Source: Stigmatella aurantiaca DW4/3-1 (GTDB lineage Bacteria; Myxococcota; Myxococcia; Myxococcales; Myxococcaceae). From it: DNA of 64,000 nt. The DNA is taken from NCBI RefSeq assembly GCF_000165485.1, contig NC_014623.1, positions 5,660,893-5,724,892 on the forward strand, in the 5' to 3' direction. The notes under the pieces were generated by a model. It searched no databases. It saw only the letters and a program-made list of their open reading frames with translations, and was not told where the DNA came from. The translations under genes were made by a program, and so were the position numbers. How positions within the stretch are numbered: the first letter of the stretch is position 1; each line of letters starts with the position of its first letter. Below are positions 44,344-52,591 of this stretch, in pieces.

Positions 44344-45268
44344 CAAGCCGCTACGACAGTTCCGCGCGCGCGAATCCCTGCGACGATCGCAGACCGCAGC
44401 GCCGGCCGCGAAAGGCACCAAGCCCGCCAAGACACCGTTTCACGTCCGTTTCTGGGGAGTCCGGGGCTCCATCCCTTCTCCGGGTCCTCACACCCGCCGC
44501 TATGGGGGCAATACCCCTTGCGTGGAGATGGGTGTGGGCGATGAATTGCTGATCTTCGATCTGGGCACGGGGGCCCGGCCGCTGGGGGAGCATCTGGTGG
44601 CGCAGGCGAAGGCGGTGCAAGCCTCCATCTTCCTGTCGCACTACCACTATGATCACCTGCAGGGGCTGCCGTTCTTCACGCCCATCTTCATGCCGCAGAA
44701 CGCCTTCACGTTCTACGGCTCCCCGCGCAACGGCCAATGCCTGAAGGAGATCCTCTCGGGGCAGATGACGCAGCCCTACTTTCCGGTGACGGCCGAGGGC
44801 GTCTTCCGCGCGCAGCTCGACTACCACGATGTCCACGCGGGTGAGCGGGTGACGGTGGGCTCGGCGAGCATCAGCACGCTGGAGCTGAACCATCCGGGCG
44901 GCAACCTGGGCTACCGCGTGGAATGCGACGGCCGCTCAGTGGTGTACGCCACGGACATCGAGCAGAGCGAGGAGGGAGATGCCCGCTTCTTCGCGTTCGC
45001 CAAGGGCGCGGATCTGCTCATCTACGACTCGATGTACACCGAGGACGAGTACTGCGGGCGCCACGGACCGGCCCGCACGGGCTGGGGCCACTCCACGTGG
45101 CAGGCCGCCGTCCGCGCCGCGAACGAGTCCCAGGCGAAGACGCTGGTCCTCTTCCACCATGATCCGGCCCGCGACGACGCGGGGATGACGCGCCTGCTGC
45201 GTCAGGTGCGCAAGCACCGCCCCGAGGCCATCGCCGCCCGGGAGCACATGACCCTTCACGTCAAATGA
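44300..45268 (+). CDS. Metallo-beta-lactamase-fold hydrolase
   Basis: A roughly 322-residue protein with an MBL-fold domain after a basic N-terminus. The zinc motif is HYHYDH (the HxHxDH variant), followed by YATDIEQ and FHHDPARDD, which supply further His/Asp ligands. The FWGVRGSIPSPGPHTRRYGGNTPCVEM opening matches the cyclic-nucleotide phosphodiesterase/RNase Z-like branch of the fold. The true start is uncertain: TTG 44300 overlaps ribA by 44 bp; a later start within about 40 codons would still include the domain. Substrate is not known, possibly a cyclic nucleotide or phosphodiester. Its stop overlaps convergently with lipB by 8 bp. Confidence 0.85.
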   Translation: MSSSPRKTRKPKSADKPLRQFRARESLRRSQTAAPAAKGTKPAKTPFHVRFWGVRGSIPSPGPHTRRYGGNTPCVEMGVGDELLIFDLGTGARPLGEHLVAQAKAVQASIFLSHYHYDHLQGLPFFTPIFMPQNAFTFYGSPRNGQCLKEILSGQMTQPYFPVTAEGVFRAQLDYHDVHAGERVTVGSASISTLELNHPGGNLGYRVECDGRSVVYATDIEQSEEGDARFFAFAKGADLLIYDSMYTEDEYCGRHGPARTGWGHSTWQAAVRAANESQAKTLVLFHHDPARDDAGMTRLLRQVRKHRPEAIAAREHMTLHVK

Positions 45269-46376
45269 GGGCATGGGCTTCGGGTGCATCCCTCCCCGAA
45301 GCCCTCACCGCCCGCCGGACCGCCTCCCGCAACCCCAGGAAGGGCAGCCGCTCCAGCGCCGTGCGCGCATCCACCCATTCGTGAGCGTCGTGCTCGGGCC
45401 CAAGCCGCACCTCCTGGCCCTCCGGACACCAGGCCGCGAAGGCCGTCTCTTCCACCAACCGCGGGGGCAGGTGCTCTCCGAGCGCGAAGGCGTGCTGGTA
45501 CTCCAGCCCCACCACGGGAAGGCGCAGCCCGGTCTCCTCCTCCAGCTCGCGCGCCGCGGCCTGGGCCGCGGTCTCCCCCTCTTCCACCCGGCCGGTGACA
45601 ATCTGCCAGAAGCCTCCCCGCTCGGGGACGCGGCGCACCAGGAGCACCCGCGCCTCTGGCCCCCGTCCTCGCACCAGCACGGCGCTGATGGTCTTCAGGG
45701 GGCCCGCCGCGGGTGACTGCCGCTCGCTTTCGAAGACAGCGCAGAAGTGCCGGGCGAGCGCCTCCTCCACCTCGGGCACGGACACGGCGTGCCCCAGCTC
45801 GCGCTGCATGGAGGTGACCCCTGCCTCACGGATGCCGCACGGCACGATGAGGTTGAAGTGCGGCAGGTGCGTGTTGACGTTGAGCGCGAAGCCGTGCGTC
45901 GTCAGCCAGCGGGAGATGTGCACCCCGATGGCGCCAATCTTCCGGGCGTCGGGCGCTCCCTCCTCGCCCAGCCACACGCCGGGCCACTTCGGGATGATGC
46001 TGGCCTGGAGCCCATACTCCGCCAGCGTCTGAAGAATGCAGCGCTCCACATCCCGCACGTAGCGGCGCACATCCCGGCGGCCCTCCAGGAGCTGGAAGAT
46101 GGGGTATCCGACGATCTGCCCCGGCCCGTGGTAGGTGACATCACCTCCCCGGTTCGTCTCGAAGAGCTCCACCCCTTCCGTCCCGAGCCGCTCCTCGCTG
46201 GCCAGGAGGTTCTCCCGCTTCGCGCCCCGGCCCAGCGTGAGCACGGGAGGGTGTTCCAGCAGCAGCAACGAGTCGCCCACGAGCCCCTGGCGCCGCGCAT
46301 CCGCGAAGCGCTGCATCAGCGTCAGCCCATCCCCGTATTCCACCTTGCCGAGCCGGTACACCGTCAACGTGTTCAC
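45261..46376 (-). CDS. lipB: Octanoyltransferase LipB fused to a Nudix hydrolase
   Basis: A 371-residue two-domain protein. Residues 1-210 are LipB, which moves octanoyl groups from acyl carrier protein to the lipoyl domains of E2 and GcvH. RGGDVTYHGPGQ, the catalytic pair Lys146 (RKIGAIGVHISR) and Cys180 (VPCGI) are present. Residues about 225-365 are a Nudix hydrolase with the complete signature from G262 to G283 (G-x5-E-x7-RELEEETG). Single-domain LipB ends near residue 210, so the Nudix part is a true fusion without intervening stop. Start GTG 46376 overlaps the stop of the upstream gene (GTGA), indicating translational coupling. The Nudix substrate is unknown. Confidence 0.92.
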   Translation of the reverse strand: MNTLTVYRLGKVEYGDGLTLMQRFADARRQGLVGDSLLLLEHPPVLTLGRGAKRENLLASEERLGTEGVELFETNRGGDVTYHGPGQIVGYPIFQLLEGRRDVRRYVRDVERCILQTLAEYGLQASIIPKWPGVWLGEEGAPDARKIGAIGVHISRWLTTHGFALNVNTHLPHFNLIVPCGIREAGVTSMQRELGHAVSVPEVEEALARHFCAVFESERQSPAAGPLKTISAVLVRGRGPEARVLLVRRVPERGGFWQIVTGRVEEGETAAQAAARELEEETGLRLPVVGLEYQHAFALGEHLPPRLVEETAFAAWCPEGQEVRLGPEHDAHEWVDARTALERLPFLGLREAVRRAVRASGRDAPEAHALI

Positions 46377-47908
46377 GCGGTCTCCTTCCGCCGCCGGCGC
46401 TTGGGGGCGGGCTTGGCGGGCTTGGCGGTGTCGAGGCTCCAAGCCCCCGCGAGCACCCGGTTCAGCAAGGCGTTCAGCTCATGCCCAGCGCGGGGCGAGC
46501 GCACGGCTTCCGCCGCGAAGAGGGCGATCACCTCCGGCGACACCGTGGACTCCGGGGCCCGCGGCGCCAGCCTCCGGCGGGCGATCTCCACATACTCGGC
46601 TTCGGTGGGGACCTGGAGCGCCACGCAGAGCTGGACGTGCTCCAGCAGGGGCAGGGGCAGGGTGCCCTGAACCGCCTTGAAGAGCGCCTCGGTGGTGCGC
46701 ACCAACAGACTCCCCGTCCCCCCGCGCAGCATGAGCGGTGGGTCCGCGCCCAGGCTCCCCCGGGCGCTCATCAACACCACCCGATCGGGGTGCCGCCTCA
46801 AGAAGTCGCCGAACCGGAGCTGCGCCTCCACGGGGAGCCGATCCACGTCCTCCACGAGCGCCACCCCGTTCCCGCTCCCCTGCTCCAGCGCCTCGAGGGA
46901 CATCACCGTCCCCATCGCGCGCTTGGCCAGCACCTGAAACCACAAGCTCTTCCCCACCCCCTCGGGGCCGAGAATCAACATCCGCCGGGCGCCCGCGAGG
47001 ATGCCTTTCTCCAGCAACGCCTGGGGCTCTGCCTGGCCCACGAGCTCGAAGACCTCCGGTCCCGCGGCCGCGCGTGGCGGGCTCTGCTGGGGACGGGCGG
47101 TGGCCGCCTCCGGCCCGACAAGCCCGAGCAGTGAACGGGACTCCCCTGTGCACCCAGAGCAGATGAAGGCCCCGGCGGGCCCCGCCACCAACTCCCCCAC
47201 TTCCCCTCGCGGCCGACAGCAGAACGAGCACCAAGCGTCCATGGCCGGATCGGCCCGGGTCGGCCCCCGCTCAATGAGAGAGGGCTCCTCGGGCGAAGCT
47301 TTCGCGGGCTCCTCGGGCAAAGCCCTGGCGGGCGCGGAGGGTGCGGCGATCTCTCCCGGTGCCTCCTCGCCGGCCTGAGCCTCCGGCTCCCCCTTCCGGG
47401 AGATGGCCACCAGCGACTCTTCCTCCTCGGCATGCTCCAGGGCCCACTCCAGGGCCCGTTGGCCCGCGGCGGAAGTCTGCCCCGAGGCCTTCCCCGTCTT
47501 GTCCGGACCGTTTTCGATGAGCCAGCGCTGGACTTCGTCCTGTGCGCCCGCCTTGCCCCCGGCGGGGCTCACCCCTCGCATGGCCGCGTCGATGACCCGC
47601 TGCCGCCCGGCCAGCTCCGGCGTGGTCTCCGCCGTGAGTTCCAGGTCCACCTCCCGGGTCTCGGGCTCCTCGAGGATCCGTCCCCGGGTGGAGTCCGGCA
47701 ACCACTCGAGCCGCTTCACCTCCTCGGAGAGTTCCTCCTGCTCCGGGTCCAACGAGCGGGCATGACGCAGCAACTGAAGGGCACGGGCAAAGCTCCCCGT
47801 CTGCCGGTAGAGCTCCGCCGCCTTGATCAACTCGGAGACGGCGGCCGCGGTGTCGCCTTTCAGCTCCGCGGCCTGCGCGGCACGAATGTGGTCGCGAGGA
47901 TTGGCCAT
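46373..47908 (-). CDS. ClpX-type zinc-finger AAA ATPase with TPR-like N-terminus
   Basis: A 511-residue protein of novel-looking layout. The N-terminal 65 residues look like a TPR helix pair (AAELYRQTGSFARALQLLRHARSLDP). A long Glu/Ala/Pro linker follows. A four-cysteine zinc finger lies at C227-x2-C230 and C250-x2-C253 (WCSFC, FICSGC), with spacing and GPAGAFIC wording close to the ClpX finger. The C-terminal half is a P-loop AAA domain with Walker A GPEGVGKS (314-321) and Walker B ALVEDVDRL. It ends in a basic tail (KRRRRKETA). The gene lies between E2 and lipB with GTGA overlap to lipB. Function unknown. Confidence 0.8.
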   Translation of the reverse strand: MANPRDHIRAAQAAELKGDTAAAVSELIKAAELYRQTGSFARALQLLRHARSLDPEQEELSEEVKRLEWLPDSTRGRILEEPETREVDLELTAETTPELAGRQRVIDAAMRGVSPAGGKAGAQDEVQRWLIENGPDKTGKASGQTSAAGQRALEWALEHAEEEESLVAISRKGEPEAQAGEEAPGEIAAPSAPARALPEEPAKASPEEPSLIERGPTRADPAMDAWCSFCCRPRGEVGELVAGPAGAFICSGCTGESRSLLGLVGPEAATARPQQSPPRAAAGPEVFELVGQAEPQALLEKGILAGARRMLILGPEGVGKSLWFQVLAKRAMGTVMSLEALEQGSGNGVALVEDVDRLPVEAQLRFGDFLRRHPDRVVLMSARGSLGADPPLMLRGGTGSLLVRTTEALFKAVQGTLPLPLLEHVQLCVALQVPTEAEYVEIARRRLAPRAPESTVSPEVIALFAAEAVRSPRAGHELNALLNRVLAGAWSLDTAKPAKPAPKRRRRKETA

Positions 47909-47949
47909 GACACCAGCCTAACCTCCTCTTGCCCCGGCCGCGCCCCCCC

Positions 47950-49215
47950 TCACGCCATGGCGAGGAACAGCATGTCCGGGTGCTCAAGATATTTGATGAC
48001 CTCGTACACGAAGTCCGCGGCCACCGAGCCGTCGATGACGCGGTGATCGCACGACAAGGAGAGGTTCATCATCTCGCGGATGGCGATCTCGTCATCCCGC
48101 ACGACTGGCCGCTTGCGCAGCTTGTGGACGCCCAGGATGCCCACCTCGGGGTGGTTGATGATCGGCGTGGCGAACAAGCCGCCGCTCTGCCCGAGTGAGG
48201 TGATGGTGAAGGTGCCGCCCGTCAGCTCCTCCATCTTGAGCTTGCGCTCGCGGGCGGCGGTCCCCAGACGGGCGATCTCCTGGGCCAGCTCGCGCAGCGT
48301 CAACCGGTCCGCGCCGCGCACCACCGCCACCGTGAGCCCATCCGGCGTGGCCGCCGCGATGCCGATGTTGTACTCGCCCCGGACGATGAGCTCCTGCGCC
48401 GCTTCATCGAAGTTGGCGTTGAGGTGGGGGAACTTCTTCAGCGCGGCGATGACCGCCTTCACGATGAAGGGCAGGAAGGTCAGCTTCGTGGACTCTCCGG
48501 CCGTCTGGAGCTGGGTGTTGAGGCGCTTGCGCAGCCGCACCAACTCGGTGCCATCCACTTCCTCCACGAAGGCGAAGTGCGGCATCGTGAACTTCGACCG
48601 CACCATCTTCTCCGCGATCTTCCTGCGAAGTCCGCGCAGCGGCAGGCGCTCATCCGAGCGCCCCGTCGCCAGCGGCGCGGGCACTGGCGGACGGGACGGG
48701 GCCGCGGGAGCGCGCACTTCGTTGGCGGAGGACTTGCCCTCCAGGGCCGCCACCACGTCCGCCTTCGTCACGCGCCCCTGAGGCCCAGAGCCGGAGATCT
48801 CCGACAGATCCAGTCCGTGCTCGCGCGCCATGCGCCGGGTCAGCGGCGTGGCCAGCACCTTGCTCGTGGACGTGGCGCCATTCTGGGCCGAGGCCTGGAC
48901 CGCGGCCCCCGTCTCCGCCTGGGGCGCGGGGACGGCAGGGGCGGCGTGGCCAGCGGCGGGCGAGGGGGCCGAGCCTTCGAGCTCCAGCGTCACCAGGGTC
49001 TGGTGCACCTTGGCCACCTCCCCTTCCTTGCCGTGCGTCTTGAGAACGCGGCCAGCCTTGGGGCTGGGCACGGTGACGGTGGCCTTGTCGGTCATCACCT
49101 CGGCGATGACCTGATCCTCCTGGATCTGGTCACCTTCCTTCACGTGCCACTTGACGAGCTCACCCTCCATCACGCCTTCACCGAGATCAGGGAGCTTGAA
49201 TTCGAAGAGAGCCAT
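47950..49215 (-). CDS. 2-oxo acid dehydrogenase E2 (dihydrolipoyl acyltransferase)
   Basis: A 421-residue lipoylated acyltransferase. The N-terminal lipoyl domain has the lipoyl-lysine Lys44 in MTDKATV, followed by an Ala/Pro hinge, the E1/E3-binding peripheral domain (ATPLTRRMAREHGLDLSEI), another hinge and the catalytic domain. Its active-site motif is DHRVIDG (His391, Asp395). Single lipoyl domain and overall wording favour a branched-chain keto-acid or similar E2 rather than pyruvate E2. Product of LipB/LipA action; Lpd encoded close by would recycle it. No E1 genes are in this window. Confidence 0.9.
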   Translation of the reverse strand: MALFEFKLPDLGEGVMEGELVKWHVKEGDQIQEDQVIAEVMTDKATVTVPSPKAGRVLKTHGKEGEVAKVHQTLVTLELEGSAPSPAAGHAAPAVPAPQAETGAAVQASAQNGATSTSKVLATPLTRRMAREHGLDLSEISGSGPQGRVTKADVVAALEGKSSANEVRAPAAPSRPPVPAPLATGRSDERLPLRGLRRKIAEKMVRSKFTMPHFAFVEEVDGTELVRLRKRLNTQLQTAGESTKLTFLPFIVKAVIAALKKFPHLNANFDEAAQELIVRGEYNIGIAAATPDGLTVAVVRGADRLTLRELAQEIARLGTAARERKLKMEELTGGTFTITSLGQSGGLFATPIINHPEVGILGVHKLRKRPVVRDDEIAIREMMNLSLSCDHRVIDGSVAADFVYEVIKYLEHPDMLFLAMA

Positions 49216-49275
49216 GGGCAGGGAGATCCGTCCTTCGGGGTTGGGGGCGGAAAGGCGTGAGGTGAGGCGGGGGGA

Positions 49276-50205
49276 CTAACCGATGCGCTCCAGGCGCTCG
49301 CGCTCCATGAGCCCCTTCATGAAGAACTCGGCGGCACGGTAGCTGGAGCGAACCAATGGGCCCGAGGCCACATAAAGGAAGCCATAGGATTCGGCCAGCC
49401 GCTTGTAGGCTTCGAACTGCGCCGGGGAGACGAAGCGCTCCACGCGCAGGTGGTACTGAGACGGCTGGAGGTACTGGCCCAGCGTCAGCACGTCCACGCC
49501 CGCCTCGCGCAGGTCCTTGAAGGTCTGCTCCAGCTCGGCATCGGTCTCGCCCAGGCCCACCATGACGGAGCTCTTGGTGTAGAGCCCCTCGGGGCGCCGC
49601 TTCAGGTACTCCAGCACCCGCAGCGACTGGCGGTAACCCGCGCGCCGGTCTCTCACCGTGGGCGTCAGGCGCTCCACCGTCTCCACGTTGTGGGCCACCA
49701 CGTGCGGCCGGGCCTCGGCCACCGTCGTCAGGTCCTTCTCCACGCCCTTGAAGTCCGGGATGAGCACCTCGACGATCGTCTTCGGGCTCTCCTTGCGCAG
49801 CTCCCGGATGGCCAGCGCGAAGTGGCTGGCGCCGCCGTCTGGCCGGTCATCGCGGTTCACCGAGGTGACCACGATGTACTCGAGGTCCATCTCCCGGACC
49901 GCCTGGGCCAGGTGCACGGGCTCCATCGGATCCAGCGGCGGGGGCGCACCCACCTTCACGTGACAGAAGCGGCACGCGCGGGTGCACACCTCGCCCATGA
50001 GCATCACCGTGGCGGTGCCTCCGCCCCAGCACTCGGCGATGTTGGGGCAGCGCGCCTCCTCGCACACCGTGGACAGCTTCGTCCGCTTGACGATGGCCTT
50101 GACCCGCTCGTAGCCCTCCCCATGCGGGAGACGCACCTTCAACCACTCGGGTTTGCGGGTGCTCTCGGAGACCTGGGGAAGGGGAAACCGATCGGGAGTC
50201 GCCAT
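49276..50205 (-). CDS. lipA: Lipoyl synthase
   Basis: A 309-residue radical-SAM enzyme that inserts two sulfurs into octanoylated E2 or GcvH. The auxiliary cluster motif CEEARCPNIAEC and the SAM-cluster CTRACRFCHV are both visible, as are the conserved GQYLQPSQYHL and the Arg-Ser-Ser-Tyr motif near the C-terminus (RSSYRAAEF). ATG 50205 (MATPDRFPLP) is chosen; the longer frame from 50283 is only 5' leader. It sits between the M19 dipeptidase and the E2 gene on one strand. Confidence 0.96.
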   Translation of the reverse strand: MATPDRFPLPQVSESTRKPEWLKVRLPHGEGYERVKAIVKRTKLSTVCEEARCPNIAECWGGGTATVMLMGEVCTRACRFCHVKVGAPPPLDPMEPVHLAQAVREMDLEYIVVTSVNRDDRPDGGASHFALAIRELRKESPKTIVEVLIPDFKGVEKDLTTVAEARPHVVAHNVETVERLTPTVRDRRAGYRQSLRVLEYLKRRPEGLYTKSSVMVGLGETDAELEQTFKDLREAGVDVLTLGQYLQPSQYHLRVERFVSPAQFEAYKRLAESYGFLYVASGPLVRSSYRAAEFFMKGLMERERLERIG

Positions 50206-50249
50206 GGGTCGCGGGCCTTGTACGGTTGGGGGAAAAGCAGGGTCAAGCG

Positions 50250-50291
50250 AGAAGCCTCTAACGCGAAGCGTTAGCCCTGACAAAGGCTTCT
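50250..50291. promoter_or_regulatory. Stem structure in the lipA leader
   Basis: An 8-bp outer stem (AGAAGCCT at 50250-50257, AGGCTTCT at 50284-50291) encloses a 7-bp inner hairpin (CTAACGC at 50258-50264, GCGTTAG at 50268-50274) and an asymmetrical bulge. It lies about 45 nt before the lipA start on its template strand side. It could be a leader control element, or the end of a structured upstream transcript. No known riboswitch fits. Confidence 0.4.
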
Positions 50292-50330
50292 AGAGAACCC
50301 TCTCTTTTTAACGCCCCCCCTCCCCGAGGG

Positions 50331-50362
50331 CACCTGAAGGGCCCAGCCCCTCCCTTCAGGTG
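50331..50362. terminator. Hairpin downstream of the M19 dipeptidase gene
   Basis: A perfect 11-bp inverted repeat (CACCTGAAGGG at 50331-50341, CCCTTCAGGTG at 50352-50362) lies 28 bp past the dipeptidase stop codon on the minus strand, before lipA. There is no T-run. It is probably a transcription terminator or a 3' RNA stabiliser. Confidence 0.6.
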
Positions 50363-50390
50363 GCCTGCCCGCCGCTGGCTGCTCTCCTGC

Positions 50391-52439
50391 TTAGCGGCAG
50401 GTCAGCCAGCTGCAGGAGTTCGAGAGGCACTCGAAGCCATTGGCGCAGATGGCCCCCTTGGCCTTCTTGGGCTGGCACTTGCCCTCGTTGAGGCCCCACC
50501 CGCAGTACTGGGTGGTGCCGCAGTCGGCGTGGGCCGTGCAGATGCAGGTGCCGGTGGTGCCGCCGCAGTCATCGTTCGCGCTGCACGTGCCGCTGCCGCA
50601 CTCCTGATCGAAGCGGCAGCTCTCGCCGAACGTCTTGGAGGCGGGGGCATACCGCTTGCCGCAGATCTGCGGGTACTGCGCCTCGCGGGTGGCCTTCTCG
50701 ACGTAAGGCGCCACCCCGCTGGTGTCGATGTCCTGCGCGGCATCCGCCATGCCCGTGCGCGCGCTGTTGGCCCGCTCCCACATGCGGATGAAGGTCTCCG
50801 CCGAGTTCTCCAGGCCCGTGGTGTTCACGCCCAGCTGCTTGAGGTCCTTCACCACGTCCGGCAACAGGCCCACGTGGGCCAGGCCGTAGATGTCGAAGTC
50901 CGAGCCCACGCGCCCGGGGCCGGTGAGCCGCTGCTGGTTCTTCTGCGCGTCCGCCTCGACCGCGAAGCCGGCCGAGCACGCCCCGTACTCGCCGAAGCGC
51001 GGGCGGACCTGCTGGATGAAGCCGTTGAGGTCCGCGCCGAAGCCCATGGGCACCTTCAGCCCCTGGCGGCCGAACTCGTAGGCCTGGGCCAGCGAGCGCG
51101 TGGAGCCCTGGCAGCTGTTGGCGACATTGGACTTCGTGTACGCGCGCGTCTCGTCATGCGCGGTGCGCAGGCCGAACATGCCGCCCGACTGGCGCAGGTA
51201 GCGCACCACCCAGGCGGGCGTCGTCTTCTCGTTGGCGGCGAGCGCCGGGTTCATCACCTCGCGGAAGTGGCCGTGAGAGATGAAGAGCGGGTAGTAGGTA
51301 TTCGCCTGGGAGAGCGTGAAGGTGTCCTGCACGCTGCGCTCGGACATGTGCGCCGCGTCGATGATCATCCCGCGGGCCATCATCTCCTGGACGAGCGCCT
51401 TGCCTTCGGCGGTCAGCCCCTTCACGTTGCGGCAGCTCGAGTCCACGTCGAAGCCGAGGGTGAACCCCGAGCCGGTGATGCCGCAGTCGGTGTCGATGTA
51501 GCAATTCTCCAGGAACTGGGCGACCTGGAAGATGACGTTGTGGGGCGCCGCGCCGCCAAAACGGTTGTCGAGCTGGTGCACGGGCTGCAACGAGCGAACG
51601 CCCAGCGAGTGAACGCGGTTGAGCTCGGCGCGCCAGTCCTTCTTGCCGAAGAGCTTGCTCGACTCGATGGAGAGCACCATGGCCAGCTTGCCGGAGGCGA
51701 TGATCTGCCGCGCATGGGCCGGCGTCAGGGCGATCTCCGCCCAGCTCGTGCGCGCATCGAAGTCACGCGCCATCTGGAGCTGCACATCGACGTCCGTCAT
51801 CTCGTCGCAGGGGCGCTTGATGTTCTGGTAGGGCAACGCCTTGCAAAGGAACTCGTTGCTCACCAGGGACACCATCACCAGGGACATGCCCCCCTGGTGC
51901 GCCTTCTGGAGCCAGCCTTCCCACGCTTGCTGGTGGGCGATGGTGTCCCAGCGCGGCCACTGGGTCTGCACGTTCATGCGGCCCAGGTGGATGCCGGTAT
52001 CGCCCTCGGTGCCTTCGATCTGCCCGATGATCTCCGAGGCCACGGCGCCGCCGACGCCAAACAGACCCGAGAGGATTGGCACCCCGGACAGGTCCACGTT
52101 GCCCGAGTTGGGGCACAGGTTGAGCATGGAGCTGAGATCCATGCGGACCCGGGCATGGTCACTCTCGGGCAGGCCGCCATCGCAGCTGGCGAGGGTGCCG
52201 GTGTGGCTGCCATGGAACCAGCCGCCACCAAAGGCCTCCTCGGCGAACATGTGGTGGTGAAGTTCCGCGAAGCCCGTCACGGCCAGCGGCTGGGCAGCTT
52301 GGGCGACGGCGGGCTCGGCCTCCGGGGAAGCCACTTCCGCTTCCTCCACCGGACTACAACCGCCCTGCCCCAGCGCAAACGCTGACAGGAATGAGAGGGA
52401 CAAAAACTTCCAGGGCTTGAGACCGGTGCCTCGCTGCAT
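50391..52439 (-). CDS. M19 (renal dipeptidase-like) peptidase, exported, with Cys-rich tail
   Basis: A roughly 682-residue exported zinc peptidase/amidohydrolase of the M19 type. The signal (LSLSFLSAFALGQGGC) probably gives a lipoprotein. The metal ligands can be placed at HHH (AELHHHMF), Glu (VLSIESSK), His (DAAHMS) and His (FISHGH); a substrate-binding Asp lies in GADLNG. The last 80 residues have even cysteines (CRFDQECGSG, CSANDDCGG, CICTAHADC, CGWGLNEGKC, CANGFECLS), an EGF/dickkopf-like surface tail common in myxobacterial secreted proteins. ATG 52439 (MQRGTGLKPW) is preferred. It sits between lpd and lipA, but shares no obvious function. Confidence 0.85.
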   Translation of the reverse strand: MQRGTGLKPWKFLSLSFLSAFALGQGGCSPVEEAEVASPEAEPAVAQAAQPLAVTGFAELHHHMFAEEAFGGGWFHGSHTGTLASCDGGLPESDHARVRMDLSSMLNLCPNSGNVDLSGVPILSGLFGVGGAVASEIIGQIEGTEGDTGIHLGRMNVQTQWPRWDTIAHQQAWEGWLQKAHQGGMSLVMVSLVSNEFLCKALPYQNIKRPCDEMTDVDVQLQMARDFDARTSWAEIALTPAHARQIIASGKLAMVLSIESSKLFGKKDWRAELNRVHSLGVRSLQPVHQLDNRFGGAAPHNVIFQVAQFLENCYIDTDCGITGSGFTLGFDVDSSCRNVKGLTAEGKALVQEMMARGMIIDAAHMSERSVQDTFTLSQANTYYPLFISHGHFREVMNPALAANEKTTPAWVVRYLRQSGGMFGLRTAHDETRAYTKSNVANSCQGSTRSLAQAYEFGRQGLKVPMGFGADLNGFIQQVRPRFGEYGACSAGFAVEADAQKNQQRLTGPGRVGSDFDIYGLAHVGLLPDVVKDLKQLGVNTTGLENSAETFIRMWERANSARTGMADAAQDIDTSGVAPYVEKATREAQYPQICGKRYAPASKTFGESCRFDQECGSGTCSANDDCGGTTGTCICTAHADCGTTQYCGWGLNEGKCQPKKAKGAICANGFECLSNSCSWLTCR

Positions 52440-52591
52440 ACGGTGCTCCTTCCAGAGGGTGGGAGGTGCGCCGGGAAGTTGCAGCATTCAGCAGAATTAT
52501 TCAAGGAAAGCCGAATCTTCCTGCCTGGCACGACAGGACAGAGGACCCCTCCTTCCTGGAAAAGGAGGGGTTCGGCTTCGCGGGTGAGGCG

